This document shows positions 8,481 through 19,037 of a stretch of DNA of 64,000 nt, one piece after another; within the stretch, counting starts at the first letter, position 1; each line of letters opens with the position of its first letter. The position numbers and the translations under genes are program-made. Origin of the DNA: Pseudomonas sp. JM0905a. Its GTDB lineage: Bacteria > Pseudomonadota > Gammaproteobacteria > Pseudomonadales > Pseudomonadaceae. The notes beneath the pieces were generated by a model, which saw nothing but the letters and a program-made list of their open reading frames with translations, had not been told where the DNA came from and did not search any database. Where the stretch lies: positions 1 to 64,000 of the forward strand of contig NZ_JACXBU010000002.1 in assembly GCF_014700075.1 (NCBI RefSeq), read 5' to 3'.

Positions 8481-11400
8481 TCATGCCGCCACCCCTGCCG
8501 CGCTGCGGCCGGTGAAGCGGCGGGCCAGGCGGTCGAAGGCCAGGTAGATCACTGGGGTGGTGAACAGGGTCAGTACCTGGGAAAGCAGCAGGCCGCCGAC
8601 CATCACCAGGCCCAGCGGCTGGCGCAGCTCGGCCCCGGAGCCGGTGGCGAGCATCAGCGGTACGGCGCCGAACAGGGCCGCCAGGGTGGTCATCAGGATC
8701 GGCCGGAAACGCAGCAGCGCAGCCTGGTAGATGGCCGCCTCGGGCGACATGCCCTGGTGCCGCTCCGCCTCCAGGGCGAAGTCGATCATCATGATGGCGT
8801 TCTTCTTCACGATGCCGATCAGCAGGATGATGCCGATGATGGCGATCAGGCCCAGGTCGTTGCCGGTCAGCAGCAACGCCAGCAAGGCGCCGACACCCGC
8901 CGAGGGCAGCGTGGAGAGGATGGTCACCGGGTGGATGTAGCTCTCGTAAAGCACACCCAGCACGATGTACATGGTCACCACCGCCGCCAGGATCAACAGC
9001 AGGGTGCTGGACAGGGATGCCTGGAAGGCCGCCGCCGCGCCCTGGAAGCGGGTCTGGATGCCTTCGGGCATGCCGATTTCCTGCTGCACCCGCTCGATCA
9101 CCGCCACCGCCTCGCCCAGGGCAACGCCCGGCGCCAGGTTGAAGGACAGGGTCACCGCCGGGAACTGGCCGATGTGGTTGATGGCCAGCTGGGTCTGGCG
9201 TTCCTCGACGTGCGCCAGGGCCGACAGCGGTACCTGCCCGCCGTCACGGTTGGCGACGTGGATCTGCTGCAGCGCCTGCGGGCCGATCGCCTGGCCGGCG
9301 GAGGACTCCAGCACCACGCGGTACTGGCTGGCCTGGGTGAAGATGGTGGAGATCTGCCGCTGGCCGAATGCGTCGTAGAGGGCATCGGTGATGGCGGAGA
9401 TTTCCACGCCCAGGCGCCCGGCCATGTCGCGGTCAATGTTCAGGTACACCTGCAGGCCCTTGTCCTGAAGGTCGCTGGCCACGTCCGAGAGTTCCGGCTG
9501 CTGGCGCAGGGCGTCCACCAGCTTGCCCGTCCACTCGTTGAGCAGATCGGCGTCCGGGGACTCCAGGCTGAACTGGAACTGGGTGCGGCTGACCCGGTCC
9601 TCGATGGTCAGGTCCTGCACCGGCTGCAGGTAAAGGCGGATGTCGCTCTGTTTGTCCAGCTCAGGCTGCAGGCGCGCGATCACCTCACTGGCGGTTACGT
9701 CGCGCTCCCCGTGGGGCTTGAGGTTGATCAGCATGCGGCCGCTGTTGAGGGTGACGTTATCGCCGTCCACACCGATGTAGGAGGTCAGGCTGGCCACGGC
9801 CGGGTCCTTGAGGATCAGCGCGGCAATCTTCTGCTGGCGTTCGCTCATCGATCGGAAGGACACCGACTGCGGAGCCTCGGTAATGCCCTGGATGACACCG
9901 GTGTCCTGCACAGGGAAGAAGCCCTTGGGCACGGCCAGATAGAGCACCACGGTGAGCACCAGTGTGCCGACGGCCACCAGCAGGGTCAGGCCCTGGTGCC
10001 GCAGGACCCACTGCAGGCCGCGGCCGTAGCGTTCGATCATGCCGTCGATGAAATCGCCGCTGGCCTTGTAGAAGCCGCCCCCCTCCTCTTTCTTCTCCCG
10101 CTTGAGCAGACGCGCGCACATCATCGGCGTCAGGGTCAGGGACACCACCAGCGAGATCAGGATGGCCACCGCCAGGGTGATGGCGAACTCGCGGAACAGC
10201 CGGCCCACCACGTCCGCCATGAATAGCAGTGGGATCAGCACCGCGATCAGCGAGAAGGTCAGGGAAATCAGGGTGAAGCCGATCTGCTTGGCACCCTTGA
10301 GCGCGGCGTTGAGCGGCGTTTCGCCCTCCTCCAGGTGGCGGGCGATGTTCTCCAGCATGACGATCGCGTCGTCCACCACGAAGCCGGTGGCGATGGTCAG
10401 GGCCATCAGCGTCAGGTTGTTGATGGAGAAGCCGGCCAGGTACATGACCGCGAAGGTGCCCACCAGGGAAAGCGGCACGGCGATGGAGGGGATGATGGTG
10501 GCGCTCATCCGGCGCAGGAACAGGAAGGTCACCATCACCACCAGGGCGATGGCGAGGAACAGTTCGTGCCGCACGTCGGTGATGGCGGCGCGGATGGTCT
10601 GGGTGCGGTCGGTGAGCACCACGACATCGATACCCGCCGGCAGGTTGGCGGTGATCGACGGCAGTAGCGCCTGGATGCGATCCACCACCTCGATCACGTT
10701 GGCGCCCGGCTGGCGCTGGATGTTCAGCAGCACCGCTTCGTTCTGGTTGGCCCAGGCGGCGAGGCGTTCGTTCTCGGCGCCGTCGACGATCTCGGCCACG
10801 TCCTTCAGGCGCAGGGCGGCGCCATTGTTGTAGGCGACGATGAGGTTGGCATATTCCTCGGCGGACTTGAGCTGGTCGTTGGCGTCCAGCATGGAGACAC
10901 GGGTGGGACCGTCGAAGTTGCCCTTGGGCTGGTTGACGTTGGAGGCGCTGACCAGGCTGCGCACATCCGACAGGTTCAGGCCATTGGCCGCCAGGGCTTC
11001 GGGATTGACGCGAATGCGCACCGCCTGGCGCTGGCCGCCGGCGATGCTGACCATGCCCACGCCGCTGATCTGCGCCAGTTTCTGCGCCATGCGGGTGTCC
11101 ACCAGGCTATGCAGCTTGGGCAGCGGCATGGTCTTCGAGCTGATGGCGAGGGTCAGTACCGGGGTATCGGCCGGGTTGACCTTGTTGTAGACCGGCGGCG
11201 CCGGCAGGTCGTTGGGCAGCAGGTTGGTGGCCGCGTTGATGGCCGCCTGCACCTCCTGCTCGGCTACGTCCAGCTCCACTTCGAGGGAAAAGCGCAGAGT
11301 GATGACCGAAGCCCCGCCCGAGCTGGTGGAGGACATCTGGGTCAGCCCCGGCATCTGCCCGAACTGGCGCTCCAGTGGCGCGGTGACGGCGCTGGTCATC

Positions 11401-11573
11401 ACGTCCGGGCTGGCCCCCGGGTAGAGGGTGAGGACGCGGATGGTCGGGTAATCCACCTCCGGCAGCGCGGAAACCGGCAGCAGGCGGTAGGCGATCAGGC
11501 CGGCGAGCAGGATCGCCAGCATGCTCAGGGTGGTGGCGACTGGTCGCAGGATGAACAGGCGAGAGAGGTTCAT
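8481..11573 (-). CDS. muxB: RND efflux pump inner-membrane subunit MuxB
   Basis: A 1030-residue HAE1/MdtB-type RND transporter. It starts with [19 protein letters not shown] and carries the TM4 proton-relay segment [17 protein letters not shown] and 12 predicted membrane segments with two periplasmic domains. It partners MuxC in a heteromeric pump. Its start overlaps the muxA stop by 4 bp, so translation is probably coupled. MuxB and MuxC are clearly paralogous but distinct, as in E. coli MdtB/MdtC. Confidence 0.93.
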   Translation of the reverse strand: MNLSRLFILRPVATTLSMLAILLAGLIAYRLLPVSALPEVDYPTIRVLTLYPGASPDVMTSAVTAPLERQFGQMPGLTQMSSTSSGGASVITLRFSLEVELDVAEQEVQAAINAATNLLPNDLPAPPVYNKVNPADTPVLTLAISSKTMPLPKLHSLVDTRMAQKLAQISGVGMVSIAGGQRQAVRIRVNPEALAANGLNLSDVRSLVSASNVNQPKGNFDGPTRVSMLDANDQLKSAEEYANLIVAYNNGAALRLKDVAEIVDGAENERLAAWANQNEAVLLNIQRQPGANVIEVVDRIQALLPSITANLPAGIDVVVLTDRTQTIRAAITDVRHELFLAIALVVMVTFLFLRRMSATIIPSIAVPLSLVGTFAVMYLAGFSINNLTLMALTIATGFVVDDAIVMLENIARHLEEGETPLNAALKGAKQIGFTLISLTFSLIAVLIPLLFMADVVGRLFREFAITLAVAILISLVVSLTLTPMMCARLLKREKKEEGGGFYKASGDFIDGMIERYGRGLQWVLRHQGLTLLVAVGTLVLTVVLYLAVPKGFFPVQDTGVIQGITEAPQSVSFRSMSERQQKIAALILKDPAVASLTSYIGVDGDNVTLNSGRMLINLKPHGERDVTASEVIARLQPELDKQSDIRLYLQPVQDLTIEDRVSRTQFQFSLESPDADLLNEWTGKLVDALRQQPELSDVASDLQDKGLQVYLNIDRDMAGRLGVEISAITDALYDAFGQRQISTIFTQASQYRVVLESSAGQAIGPQALQQIHVANRDGGQVPLSALAHVEERQTQLAINHIGQFPAVTLSFNLAPGVALGEAVAVIERVQQEIGMPEGIQTRFQGAAAAFQASLSSTLLLILAAVVTMYIVLGVLYESYIHPVTILSTLPSAGVGALLALLLTGNDLGLIAIIGIILLIGIVKKNAIMMIDFALEAERHQGMSPEAAIYQAALLRFRPILMTTLAALFGAVPLMLATGSGAELRQPLGLVMVGGLLLSQVLTLFTTPVIYLAFDRLARRFTGRSAAGVAA

Positions 11574-12838
11574 ACGCCGCCTTTCGCGTCCTGGCCATCA
11601 GGCTTGGCGCCTTGCAGCTGTTCGGTTGGCTGGCTGGGGATTTCGTCGGCGTCGTGCACCACTTCCACTTCGCTGCCGTCGCGCAGGCGGTCGGTACCTT
11701 CCAGCACTACGCGCTCGCCCGGTTGCAGGCCGCTCTTGACCACGGTGCGCTCGCCGTCGTCTGGGCCGGTCTCCAGCTTGCGCACCTTGACCTTCTTCTC
11801 ACCGTCCATCACGTAGGCGAAGGTGCCCTGGCTGCCGAACTGCACGGCGGCGGACGGGATCAGCACGGCTTGCGGCAGCATCTCGGCACGCAGGCGGATG
11901 TTCACGAACTGGTTGGGGAAGAGCATTTCGTCATCGTTGGCAAAACGCGCCTTGAGCTTCAGGGTGCCGGTGGTGGTGTCGATCTGGTTGTCCAGGCTCT
12001 GCAGCACCCCTTCGGCTTGCAGGCGCTTGTCGTTGCGGTCCCAGGCCTCGACCGCCAGAGGCTGGCCGGAGCGGAAGCGGCTGACCACTTCAGGCAGCTG
12101 GCCTTCGGGCAGGGTGAAGGCAACGCTGATAGGCCGGGTCTGGGTGATCACCACCAGCGGCGTGGTGTCGCCACTGCTGACCAGGTTGCCCAGGTCCACC
12201 TGGCGCAGGCCCAGGCGCCCGGCGATGGGCGCGCGTACCTGGGTGAAGCCGAGGTTCAGCCGGGCAGAGGCCACCGCTGCCTCGTTGGTCTTGATGGTGC
12301 CGCGGTACTGCGCCACCAGCGCTTCCTGGGTGTCCAGGGTCTGCTTGGCGATGCTGTCCTCGGCATACAGGCCCTTGTAGCGGGCCAGGTCGATCTCGGC
12401 GTTCTTCAGCTGAGCGCGGTTCTGCGCCAGGGTGCCTTCGGCCTGCTGCAGGGCAACCTGATAAGGACGCGGGTCGATCACCGCCAGCAGGTCGCCGGCC
12501 TTGACCTGCTGGCCTTCTTCGAACTGCAGCTTGACCAGCTCACCATCGACGCGGCCGCGCACGTTCACCGTGTTCAGCGCGGTAACCGTGCCCAAGGCCT
12601 TGAGATAGACCGGGAAATCGCCCTGGGTGATGGTGGCGACGCGCACCGGCACCGGCCCCGAGAAGGCACCGAAGCCGGGACGCCCCGGCCCTCCCCTTCC
12701 GCTCTGATGATTGGGCTTGGCGGCGGTTTCCGGCCAGAACCACCAGATCAGGAGCACGAGCGCCAGCAAGGCGACGGCGATGGCCAGCCAGTTAAGGAAG
12801 GAACGGGAGTTCGGGGATTTCTCAGTGATCGGGGACAT
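11570..12838 (-). CDS. muxA: RND periplasmic adaptor (membrane fusion protein) MuxA
   Basis: A 422-residue adaptor with an N-terminal membrane anchor near residues 16-36 (no lipobox). It continues with a barrel-sandwich/lipoyl half-motif ([20 protein letters not shown] and later [20 protein letters not shown]), an alpha-hairpin, and a Gly/Ser-rich start of the beta-barrel. It bridges MuxBC to OpmB. It is the first gene of muxABC-opmB, divergent from the TldD-like gene across a 168-bp spacer that must hold both promoters. No local regulator gene is present. Confidence 0.93.
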   Translation of the reverse strand: MSPITEKSPNSRSFLNWLAIAVALLALVLLIWWFWPETAAKPNHQSGRGGPGRPGFGAFSGPVPVRVATITQGDFPVYLKALGTVTALNTVNVRGRVDGELVKLQFEEGQQVKAGDLLAVIDPRPYQVALQQAEGTLAQNRAQLKNAEIDLARYKGLYAEDSIAKQTLDTQEALVAQYRGTIKTNEAAVASARLNLGFTQVRAPIAGRLGLRQVDLGNLVSSGDTTPLVVITQTRPISVAFTLPEGQLPEVVSRFRSGQPLAVEAWDRNDKRLQAEGVLQSLDNQIDTTTGTLKLKARFANDDEMLFPNQFVNIRLRAEMLPQAVLIPSAAVQFGSQGTFAYVMDGEKKVKVRKLETGPDDGERTVVKSGLQPGERVVLEGTDRLRDGSEVEVVHDADEIPSQPTEQLQGAKPDGQDAKGGV

Positions 12839-13006
12839 GATTCAGGTCGAGATAGGCGAGAGCGTGAACGATAAGCAGTTGAAAGCAGAAGGCAAAGTCA
12901 ATTTACCGGCTATTTACCTAGGCCTGACGCAGCGAACTATCCTTAATGACCTGCAATCGCCCTGCTTTGTGGGCACAACTGATTTCACCGGACCAGGGAG
13001 AGCTCC

Positions 13007-14440
13007 GTGTTCGAACGTTTCAGGCAGCGCTTCGCCGCCCTCAGCACCCGCGCCGAGTTCCATTCCCTGCGCGTCGTACGCCAGACCAGCGAGCAGGCCA
13101 TGCTGCGCCGGGGTGTCGCCGAGCCGCCGTCCCTCAGCCAGGACATGGGCGCAATGCTCAGCGTACGCCTGGCTGGCGTGGAGGCCTACGCGGCCACCGC
13201 CGACCTCAGCCAGGCAGGCCTGCAGCGGGCGCTGGACCAGGCCGAGACGCTGGCCCGGCAGATCGCCCGCTATGCCCTGGTCGACCAGAGCCGGCTGGAG
13301 CCGCCGCCTTTCAGCGCCCAGTACCGTTCGCCGGGGCTGGACCAGCCCTACCCCAGCCTTGCCGAGCGCTTCGAGTTGCTCGCCGAGGAGTCGGCGCACA
13401 TTCCCGACGACCCGCGCCTGATCAACTGGAACCTCTATCTGGACGCCCAGCGCCATGAGCAGCTCTACCTCAACAGCGCCGGCGCCGAGCAGTGGCAGAA
13501 CCTGCGCTTCACCTACCCGGGCATCAGCGTCACCGCCTTCGACGGTAGCGACAGCCAGACCCGCAGCTTCGGCGGCTACCACAGCGGCCAGCAGGGCGGC
13601 ATGGAAGTCCTGCAGCGCCTGGGCTTTGCCGGGGCCGCGGCCAGGGTGGCGGACGAAGCCCTGCAATTGCTGCTGGCGCCCAATGCGCCCAGCGGCACCA
13701 CCGACCTGCTACTGATGCCGGACCAGATGATGCTGCAGATCCACGAATCCATCGGCCACCCGCTGGAGCTGGACCGCATCCTCGGCGACGAACGCAACTA
13801 CGCCGGCACCAGCTTCATCGGCCTGGAGGACTTCGGCCGCTACCAGTACGGATCGAGGCTGCTGAACATCAGCTTTGACCCCGGCGTGCCGGAAGAGTTG
13901 GCCAGCTACGACTTTGATGACGACGGCCAGCCGGCGCGCAAGGAAATGCTCATCAGCAACGGCCTGCTGCTACGCCCCCTGGGCGGTGCGCTTTCCCAGC
14001 AGCGCAGCGGCCTGCCGGGCGTGGCCAACAGCCGCGCCAGCAACTGGAACCGTGCCCCCATCGACCGCATGGCCAACCTCAACCTGGAGCCGGGCGACCA
14101 GAGCCTGGTCCAACTCATCGCCGGCATCGAGCACGGCGTACTGATGAGCACCAACCGGTCCTGGTCCATCGACGACGCCCGCAACAAGTTCCAGTTCGGT
14201 TGCGAATGGGGCCGGATCATTGAAAATGGCGAGCTCGGGGGCGTTGTGAAGAACCCCAACTATCGAGGCGTATCCGCCCACTTCTGGCGAAGCCTTGCTG
14301 CCGTAGGTGATGCCAGTACCTTCGAGGTGCACGGCACGCCCTATTGCGGCAAGGGTGAGCCCAACCAGGTGGTGCGCGTGGGCCACGCCTCGCCCGCATG
14401 CGTCTTCAGACAAGTGGAAGTCTTTGGAGGAGCCCAGTGA
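13007..14440 (+). CDS. TldD-like metalloprotease-family protein
   Basis: A 477-residue TldD/PmbA-family protein. The zinc-site motif HESIGHPLELDR (HExxGH...E) is intact near residue 245, and the C-terminal PYCGKGEPNQVV segment matches the conserved Cys-containing loop of TldD. It starts with GTG at 13007, preceded by AGGGAGAG. Its stop codon overlaps the start of the TldE-like gene (TGATG). It is not in the usual tldD/pmbA neighbourhood, so it is likely a paralogue. TldD/E pairs process unfolded or modified peptides. The substrate here is unknown. Confidence 0.85.
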   Translation: MFERFRQRFAALSTRAEFHSLRVVRQTSEQAMLRRGVAEPPSLSQDMGAMLSVRLAGVEAYAATADLSQAGLQRALDQAETLARQIARYALVDQSRLEPPPFSAQYRSPGLDQPYPSLAERFELLAEESAHIPDDPRLINWNLYLDAQRHEQLYLNSAGAEQWQNLRFTYPGISVTAFDGSDSQTRSFGGYHSGQQGGMEVLQRLGFAGAAARVADEALQLLLAPNAPSGTTDLLLMPDQMMLQIHESIGHPLELDRILGDERNYAGTSFIGLEDFGRYQYGSRLLNISFDPGVPEELASYDFDDDGQPARKEMLISNGLLLRPLGGALSQQRSGLPGVANSRASNWNRAPIDRMANLNLEPGDQSLVQLIAGIEHGVLMSTNRSWSIDDARNKFQFGCEWGRIIENGELGGVVKNPNYRGVSAHFWRSLAAVGDASTFEVHGTPYCGKGEPNQVVRVGHASPACVFRQVEVFGGAQ

Positions 14441-15768
14441 TGGCCGACGCAGAATCCCGCTTCACAGCCCTGGCCGAGAGCCTGCGCACCAACCTGCAGG
14501 CAGGTGAGGACTTCAGCCTGTGGTACAGCGCCGAAGAATCCGAGTTCATCCGGTTCAACCGGGCCCAGGTGCGCCAGGCCGGTCATGTGATTCAGGCCAT
14601 CGGACGCTTGCGCCTGATCCGCGATGACCGCAGCGCAGAAATCGCCATCACCCTGTCCGGCGACCTGGAAAGCGACCGCCAGCACCTGGCCGAAGGCCTG
14701 GTGCAGCTGCGACTGGTGATCTGCCAACTGCCGCCGGACCCATACCTGCAAGTGGAACGCTCCGCCTGGCACCGCCGCGCGGTGGACGACGCGGCCCTCC
14801 CCGACTGCACCAGCGTGCTGGCCGAGATCGACAAGGAGGCCAACGGCCTCGACCTCGTGGGCATCTACGCCGCTGGGCCACTGTACCGAGGCTTCGCCAA
14901 CAGCTTCGGCGCCCTTGGCTGGCACGCCGCCCACTGCTTCAACTTCGACTGGAGCCTGTTCCACGCCAACCACCAGGCGGTGAAGGCCGACTACGCTGGC
15001 GCACGTTGGGACGCTACCGATTTCGCCAGCCGCTTCACCAATGCCCGCCAGCAACTGGAACACCTGGGCAAGCCGGTGCGCCACCTGCAGCCCGGCGACT
15101 ACCGCGCCTACCTGGCACCGGCGGCCCTGGACGAAGTACTGGGCATGCTGTCCTGGACCGGCTTCTCGGCCCGCGCCCTGGCCAACAAGGAAAGCCCCCT
15201 GCAGCGCCTGCAGGACGGTAGCGCTTGTTTCAGTCCCCTGCTGAACCTGGACGAACAGGTGGCTGGCGCCCTCGCCCCGGCCTTCGGCCCCGAAGGCGCG
15301 CCGCGCAGCGACGTGGCCCTGGTGCGCGACGGCAAGCTGGCCGGGCAACTGGTCTATCCCCGCAGCGCTCGCGAGTACGGCCTGGAAGCCAACTGCGCGG
15401 ATGCCAATGAAGCCACCCAGTCGCTGGTGATGGGCCCCGGCACCCTGCCGGCGGACAAGGCGCTGGAGCAACTGGACCACGGCCTCTATATCGGCAACCT
15501 CTGGTACCTGAACTGGTCCGACCTGCCCGCCGCGCGCATGACCGGCATGACCCGCTTCGCCACCTTCTGGGTGGAAGACGGCCAGATCCAGGCGCCGGTG
15601 GATACCATGCGCTTCGACGACAGCCTGTTCAGCCTGCTCGGCGACCAGCTGGAAGCCCTGACCCAGGAACGCCAGCTGCGCCTGTCCAGCAGCACCTATG
15701 GCGAACGCCAGACCTGGTCGGCGCTGTTGCCGGGGGCGCTTGTCGGGAACCTGAAGCTGACGCTGTAG
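14440..15768 (+). CDS. TldE/PmbA-like partner protein
   Basis: A 442-residue PmbA/TldE-family protein that lacks the HExxH motif, as expected for the non-metal-binding partner of a TldD/E heterodimer. It is translationally coupled to the TldD-like gene by a TGATG junction, which fixes the start at 14440. The C-terminal half (LYIGNLWYLNWSDL, MTGMTRFATFWVEDG) matches the conserved PmbA core. Together the two probably form a cytosolic heterodimeric protease with a buried catalytic chamber. Confidence 0.82.
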   Translation: MADAESRFTALAESLRTNLQAGEDFSLWYSAEESEFIRFNRAQVRQAGHVIQAIGRLRLIRDDRSAEIAITLSGDLESDRQHLAEGLVQLRLVICQLPPDPYLQVERSAWHRRAVDDAALPDCTSVLAEIDKEANGLDLVGIYAAGPLYRGFANSFGALGWHAAHCFNFDWSLFHANHQAVKADYAGARWDATDFASRFTNARQQLEHLGKPVRHLQPGDYRAYLAPAALDEVLGMLSWTGFSARALANKESPLQRLQDGSACFSPLLNLDEQVAGALAPAFGPEGAPRSDVALVRDGKLAGQLVYPRSAREYGLEANCADANEATQSLVMGPGTLPADKALEQLDHGLYIGNLWYLNWSDLPAARMTGMTRFATFWVEDGQIQAPVDTMRFDDSLFSLLGDQLEALTQERQLRLSSSTYGERQTWSALLPGALVGNLKLTL

Positions 15769-15783
15769 GTGCCGCTTCCACCT

Positions 15784-15821
15784 GTGGGAGCGATTTCAAT
15801 CGCGAATGAATTCGCTCCCAC
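15784..15821. repeat. REP-like palindrome, compact form
   Basis: A 38-nt imperfect palindrome with GTGGGAGCGATT and AATTCGCTCCCAC arms. It belongs to the family also found at 42066, 63335 and, in extended form, 45309, 54652 and 56690. A second small palindrome (GGATGGGTT / AACCCATC) follows at about 15832-15856. Confidence 0.85.
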
Positions 15822-15924
15822 AAACCGTAGGATGGGTTGAGGTACGAAACCCATCGATCAACAGCATGGGTATCGCTCCGCTCCAACCATCCTGCGCAGC
15901 TACAAATCCGCTGGCTCATAAACA

Positions 15925-15952
15925 AAAAGGGAGGCCTCAGGCCTCCCTTCTT
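15925..15952. terminator. Bidirectional terminator between tldE-like gene and tpx
   Basis: An 8-bp perfect GC stem (GGGAGGCC / GGCCTCCC) extended by A:T pairs. The minus-strand reading is followed by a T-run, fitting the end of tpx. The plus strand has a shorter TTCTT tract. Confidence 0.8.
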
Positions 15953-15966
15953 CATTTCCCCATCCC

Positions 15967-16464
15967 TTACAGGACGGCGATGGCAGCTGCATAGTTCGGC
16001 TCGTCGGCGATTTCGCCTACCAGCTCGCTGTGCAGCACCTTGTCGTTCTCGTCCAGCACGACTACCGCACGGGCAGCGACGCCGACCAGCGGGCCGCTGG
16101 CGATGGCAACACCGTAGTCTTTCAGGAAGTTGGCGCCGCGCATGGTGGACAGGTTCACCACGTTCTCCAGGCCTTCAGCACCGCAGAAGCGTTTCTGGGC
16201 GAACGGCAGGTCGGCGGAAATGCACAGCACCACAGTGTTCGGCAGTTTGCTGGCTTCGACGTTGAACTTGCGCACGGAAGTGGCGCAGGTCGGGGTGTCG
16301 ATGCTCGGGAAGATGTTCAGCACCTTGCGCTTGCCGCTCAGGCTGGCCAGGGTCACGTCGGCCAGATCGCCGCCAACCAGGCTGAATGCCGGAGCCTGCT
16401 GGCCTTTCTGCGGCAGCTGGCCATCGACGTTGATCGGGTTGCCCTTCAGGGTTACTTGAGCCAT
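15967..16464 (-). CDS. tpx: Thiol peroxidase
   Basis: A 165-residue atypical 2-Cys peroxiredoxin of full family length. The peroxidatic Cys lies in [13 protein letters not shown] near residue 60 with the T-x-x-C motif. The resolving Cys is in [13 protein letters not shown] near residue 94. It reduces hydrogen and alkyl peroxides, recycled by thioredoxin. A good Shine-Dalgarno (AAGGAC) precedes the ATG. It is a single gene ended by the hairpin at 15925. Confidence 0.96.
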   Translation of the reverse strand: MAQVTLKGNPINVDGQLPQKGQQAPAFSLVGGDLADVTLASLSGKRKVLNIFPSIDTPTCATSVRKFNVEASKLPNTVVLCISADLPFAQKRFCGAEGLENVVNLSTMRGANFLKDYGVAIASGPLVGVAARAVVVLDENDKVLHSELVGEIADEPNYAAAIAVL

Positions 16465-16580
16465 TGCAAAAGTCCTTGTTTGAGGTGGTGTTGTAGGAAA
16501 ACGCTGAGTTAACCACGAGCCGGGAAGATTGTCCTGACTTTCGAGTCAGCCAGCGCCAGAAAATCCCTCTGGATGCTAGC

Positions 16581-17069
16581 TCATTCGGGCGTTTCCTTGC
16601 CCTTCAAGGACCCCAACACCACCATCACGGCGCCGACATTGATCGCGACATCGGCCATGTTGAAATTGGGAAAGCCCCGCCCCTGCCAATGGAGCAGAAC
16701 GAAATCGATGACATGCCCGAAGGCGACTCGATCGATCAGGTTGCCAGCGGCACCGCCAAGCACCAGCGCCAGGCCGAGCACATGGACAAATCGGTCATTG
16801 GACTGCCGGATGATCCACACCAGGAGTGCCACGATGACTGCCAGGGCAATGGCGGCGAACAGGATGCGCTGCCAACCGCCCGCATCACCGAGCATTCCAA
16901 AGGCGGCCCCTGTGTTGTAGGAGAGCTGGAGATCGAAGAAAGGAAGAACAGCTACCGCGCGCCCGAACTCCAATGACGCATCGGCCATGTACTTCGTCAA
17001 CTGATCGACGACGATCACGATCAGGGAAACCAACAGAAAACCCGATTTCGACCACACCCTGGAATCCAA
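16581..17069 (-). CDS. lspA: Lipoprotein signal peptidase (LspA), stand-alone copy
   Basis: A 162-residue inner-membrane aspartic peptidase with four predicted helices. Both catalytic Asp motifs are visible: GNLIDRVAFGHVIDF and FPNFNMADVAIN. It cleaves prolipoproteins ahead of the lipidated Cys. It is not beside ileS/fkpB, the usual Pseudomonas context, so it is probably an accessory paralogue, of the kind often found on mobile or metal-resistance DNA. No Shine-Dalgarno-rich operon partner is evident; tpx follows 116 bp downstream. Confidence 0.88.
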   Translation of the reverse strand: MDSRVWSKSGFLLVSLIVIVVDQLTKYMADASLEFGRAVAVLPFFDLQLSYNTGAAFGMLGDAGGWQRILFAAIALAVIVALLVWIIRQSNDRFVHVLGLALVLGGAAGNLIDRVAFGHVIDFVLLHWQGRGFPNFNMADVAINVGAVMVVLGSLKGKETPE

Positions 17070-17360
17070 CCCGACATCTCCCTTCTCGCCCCGCTCCAGC
17101 AGGGCTGTTCCAAAAAATGAAACTTTCCTCAGCGCCTATCCGCCGGCAACCACGTAGATCGCGAAACCGAGCCTGCGCGGCGCTCAATCACTGGCGTACA
17201 CAGCGCTTCTCACCCGACTGACAAGCAGTCCTGAAGCTGCGATTTCCGCATCTGGGACGTCAGGTTCGACTGCATGAAATCGAGGCTACTTAGCAACCTG
17301 CTGCGATTATCAAGACGCAAAGACCGATAACAACTGGTCGTGGTCTCCCCCCTTCCTCTT

Positions 17361-17858
17361 TTAAACACGGGTGTTTGGGGTGCCGCGAGCGTTCTTCTTC
17401 TCCAGGATCATCGAGGCTTCGTTATAGGCCTTCTGGAAAGCGTCGCTACCGACCCAGTTCACTGCCGTGTCTTCGTCTTCATCGTAGAAGATCCCGCGGT
17501 AGACAATCAGCAGCCCCATCATGAAGTCGATCGCCGACTCTTGCGATTCCTCCGCGACCACCAGCTCCAATACCGGGTATTGCAGGAATACCAGACACAT
17601 CGCCAGCAGGCTGATGCCTTCGCCGACCTTCATCGCCTGGAACAGGTCGTCGAAGTGTGCCGGGTCGAAACCGTTCTCTTCGATGTCTTTGAAATCGAAG
17701 GTGCTCAGGTCGATTTCGACATCATCGAATGGCTCGTTGACCAGCGGATTGGCTAGCAGCGGATGTACGACATTGGCTTTGGCTTTGCCCGAGCGGTTCT
17801 GCTTGGCCTTGGCTTTGGCACGCTGGGCGCGTTTTTGCTGTTTATTTGGGGAAGCCAT
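17361..17858 (-). CDS. Conserved hypothetical protein with basic N-terminus
   Basis: A 165-residue soluble protein with no recognised domain. Residues 2-30 are rich in Lys, Arg and Gln (MASPNKQQKRAQRAKAKAKQ), followed by an acidic region and a helical segment (VGEGISLLAMCLVFLQYPVL). The start at 17858 is chosen because AAGGAA lies about 10 bases upstream; a longer frame to 17966 exists. The basic N-terminus suggests nucleic-acid or ribosome association, but this is speculation. The upstream 291-bp gap (17070-17360) shows no feature. Confidence 0.65.
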   Translation of the reverse strand: MASPNKQQKRAQRAKAKAKQNRSGKAKANVVHPLLANPLVNEPFDDVEIDLSTFDFKDIEENGFDPAHFDDLFQAMKVGEGISLLAMCLVFLQYPVLELVVAEESQESAIDFMMGLLIVYRGIFYDEDEDTAVNWVGSDAFQKAYNEASMILEKKNARGTPNTRV

Positions 17859-18087
17859 CGAGGCGAGTTCCTTGTTCGATGCAGCCATGTTCATGGCCCA
17901 GGGTAATCGGACACGAATTGTATTCAGTCTTGGCCAGGTTCGTGAGCCAAGGGGGAGATTTTTCACGCTCTGAGCGTTTGCTTTCGACCACCAGCAGTCG
18001 CCGTTCTCTAAACTCGCATTAATGCGGATTTACTGCCTTCACCGGCGTCCGTTGATTACCTGCCAAGCGTCCAGACGGAGGCAAACG

Positions 18088-18781
18088 ATGACACGGGTTC
18101 GCGTTGAGGGCTTCACCATCTCGCTCGACGGATACGGAGCAGGCCCGGAGCAAAGCATCGACAATCCGCTCGGTGTCGGCGGGACGGAGCTGCACCAGTG
18201 GCTGATCCCAACGCGCACATTTCAGCGGGCCTTGTTCGGCAAGGACGACGGTACGACCGGGGTTGACGATGATTTCGCCGCCCGTGGCTTTCAGAATGTC
18301 GGGGCCTGGATTCTTGGGAGAAACATGTTCGGACCCATTCGTGGAAATTGGCCGGACACCAACTGGAAAGGCTGGTGGGGAGATAATCCGCCATATCACG
18401 TTCCAGCCTTCATCTTGACCCACCATGCTCGCCCCCCCTATCGAGATGGAAGGCGGCACGACGTTCCACTTCATAACAGGGGGCATTCGTGAGGCGCTCG
18501 ACCGGGCGCGCGAGGCCGCTGGCGGAATGGACATACGGATCGGCGGTGGGCCGGACACCATCCGGCAGTACCTTCGGGAAGGCCTCATTGATGAACTGCA
18601 CATTGCCATCACGCCGGTCCTGCTCGGCCGGGGAGAAGCGCTGTTCGAAGGCGTTGACCTACGGGCTCTGGGATACGAGTGCGTTGAATGCGTAGCCTCG
18701 GAGAAAGCCACGCATGTTGTCCTTCGGCGCCAAGGACACACGGACGCCTTACCACGCGCTGAAGATCGACGTCCCCAGTGA
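18088..18781 (+). pseudogene. Dihydrofolate reductase/RibD-C-like gene, frameshifted in a C7 tract
   Basis: Two frames together spell one protein of about 230 residues of the DHFR/RibD C-terminal fold. The first (MTRVRVEGFTISLDGYGAGP to FILTHHARPP) continues in the +1 frame as IEMEGGTTFHFITGG, then DIRIGGGPDTIRQYLREGLI. The switch occurs at a run of seven C at 18432-18438; removing one C restores an intact frame. A good Shine-Dalgarno (GGAGG) precedes the ATG at 18088. It may be a real mutation, phase-variable slippage or an assembly error. The intact product would be an NADPH-dependent reductase-like protein of unknown substrate. Confidence 0.8.
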
Positions 18782-18823
18782 TCGTGAGCGTCCAGCCACG
18801 TCACCTTCCGCACTCCAGCATTC

Positions 18824-18867
18824 AGGACGATGGTGTCCGCGTATTTCCAAGCGGACGCGATCGTCCT
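18824..18867. other. Interrupted hairpin downstream of the DHFR-like gene
   Basis: AGGACGAT and ATCGTCCT arms enclose an inner GTCCGC/GCGGAC stem separated by symmetric 3-base mismatches (GGT/GCG) and a 10-base loop. No T-tract follows. It lies 43 bp after the DHFR-like stop codon within a 256-bp stretch (18782-19037) in which no gene was recognised. Function unknown. Confidence 0.5.
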
Positions 18868-19037
18868 GGATGTCGCGCCCTTCCCCGCTGGCGGTAAACG
18901 AATACCGGAGATCGCTCGGCTAAGCTCAGGTGAACTGGATCTGCTTCGAACGCATCGCGCAGATCAGTTGTGGGTTGCCCGTGATGTCCCTGTAACGGGC
19001 GCGTGGCAACCTCCCAACCATTCCAGATGCTTGTCGG

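Noticed and set aside
18824-18867. Integron attC site after the DHFR-like gene
   Set aside because: No GTTRRRY/RYYYAAC core sites; no integrase or cassette array nearby. Kept only as an unexplained hairpin.
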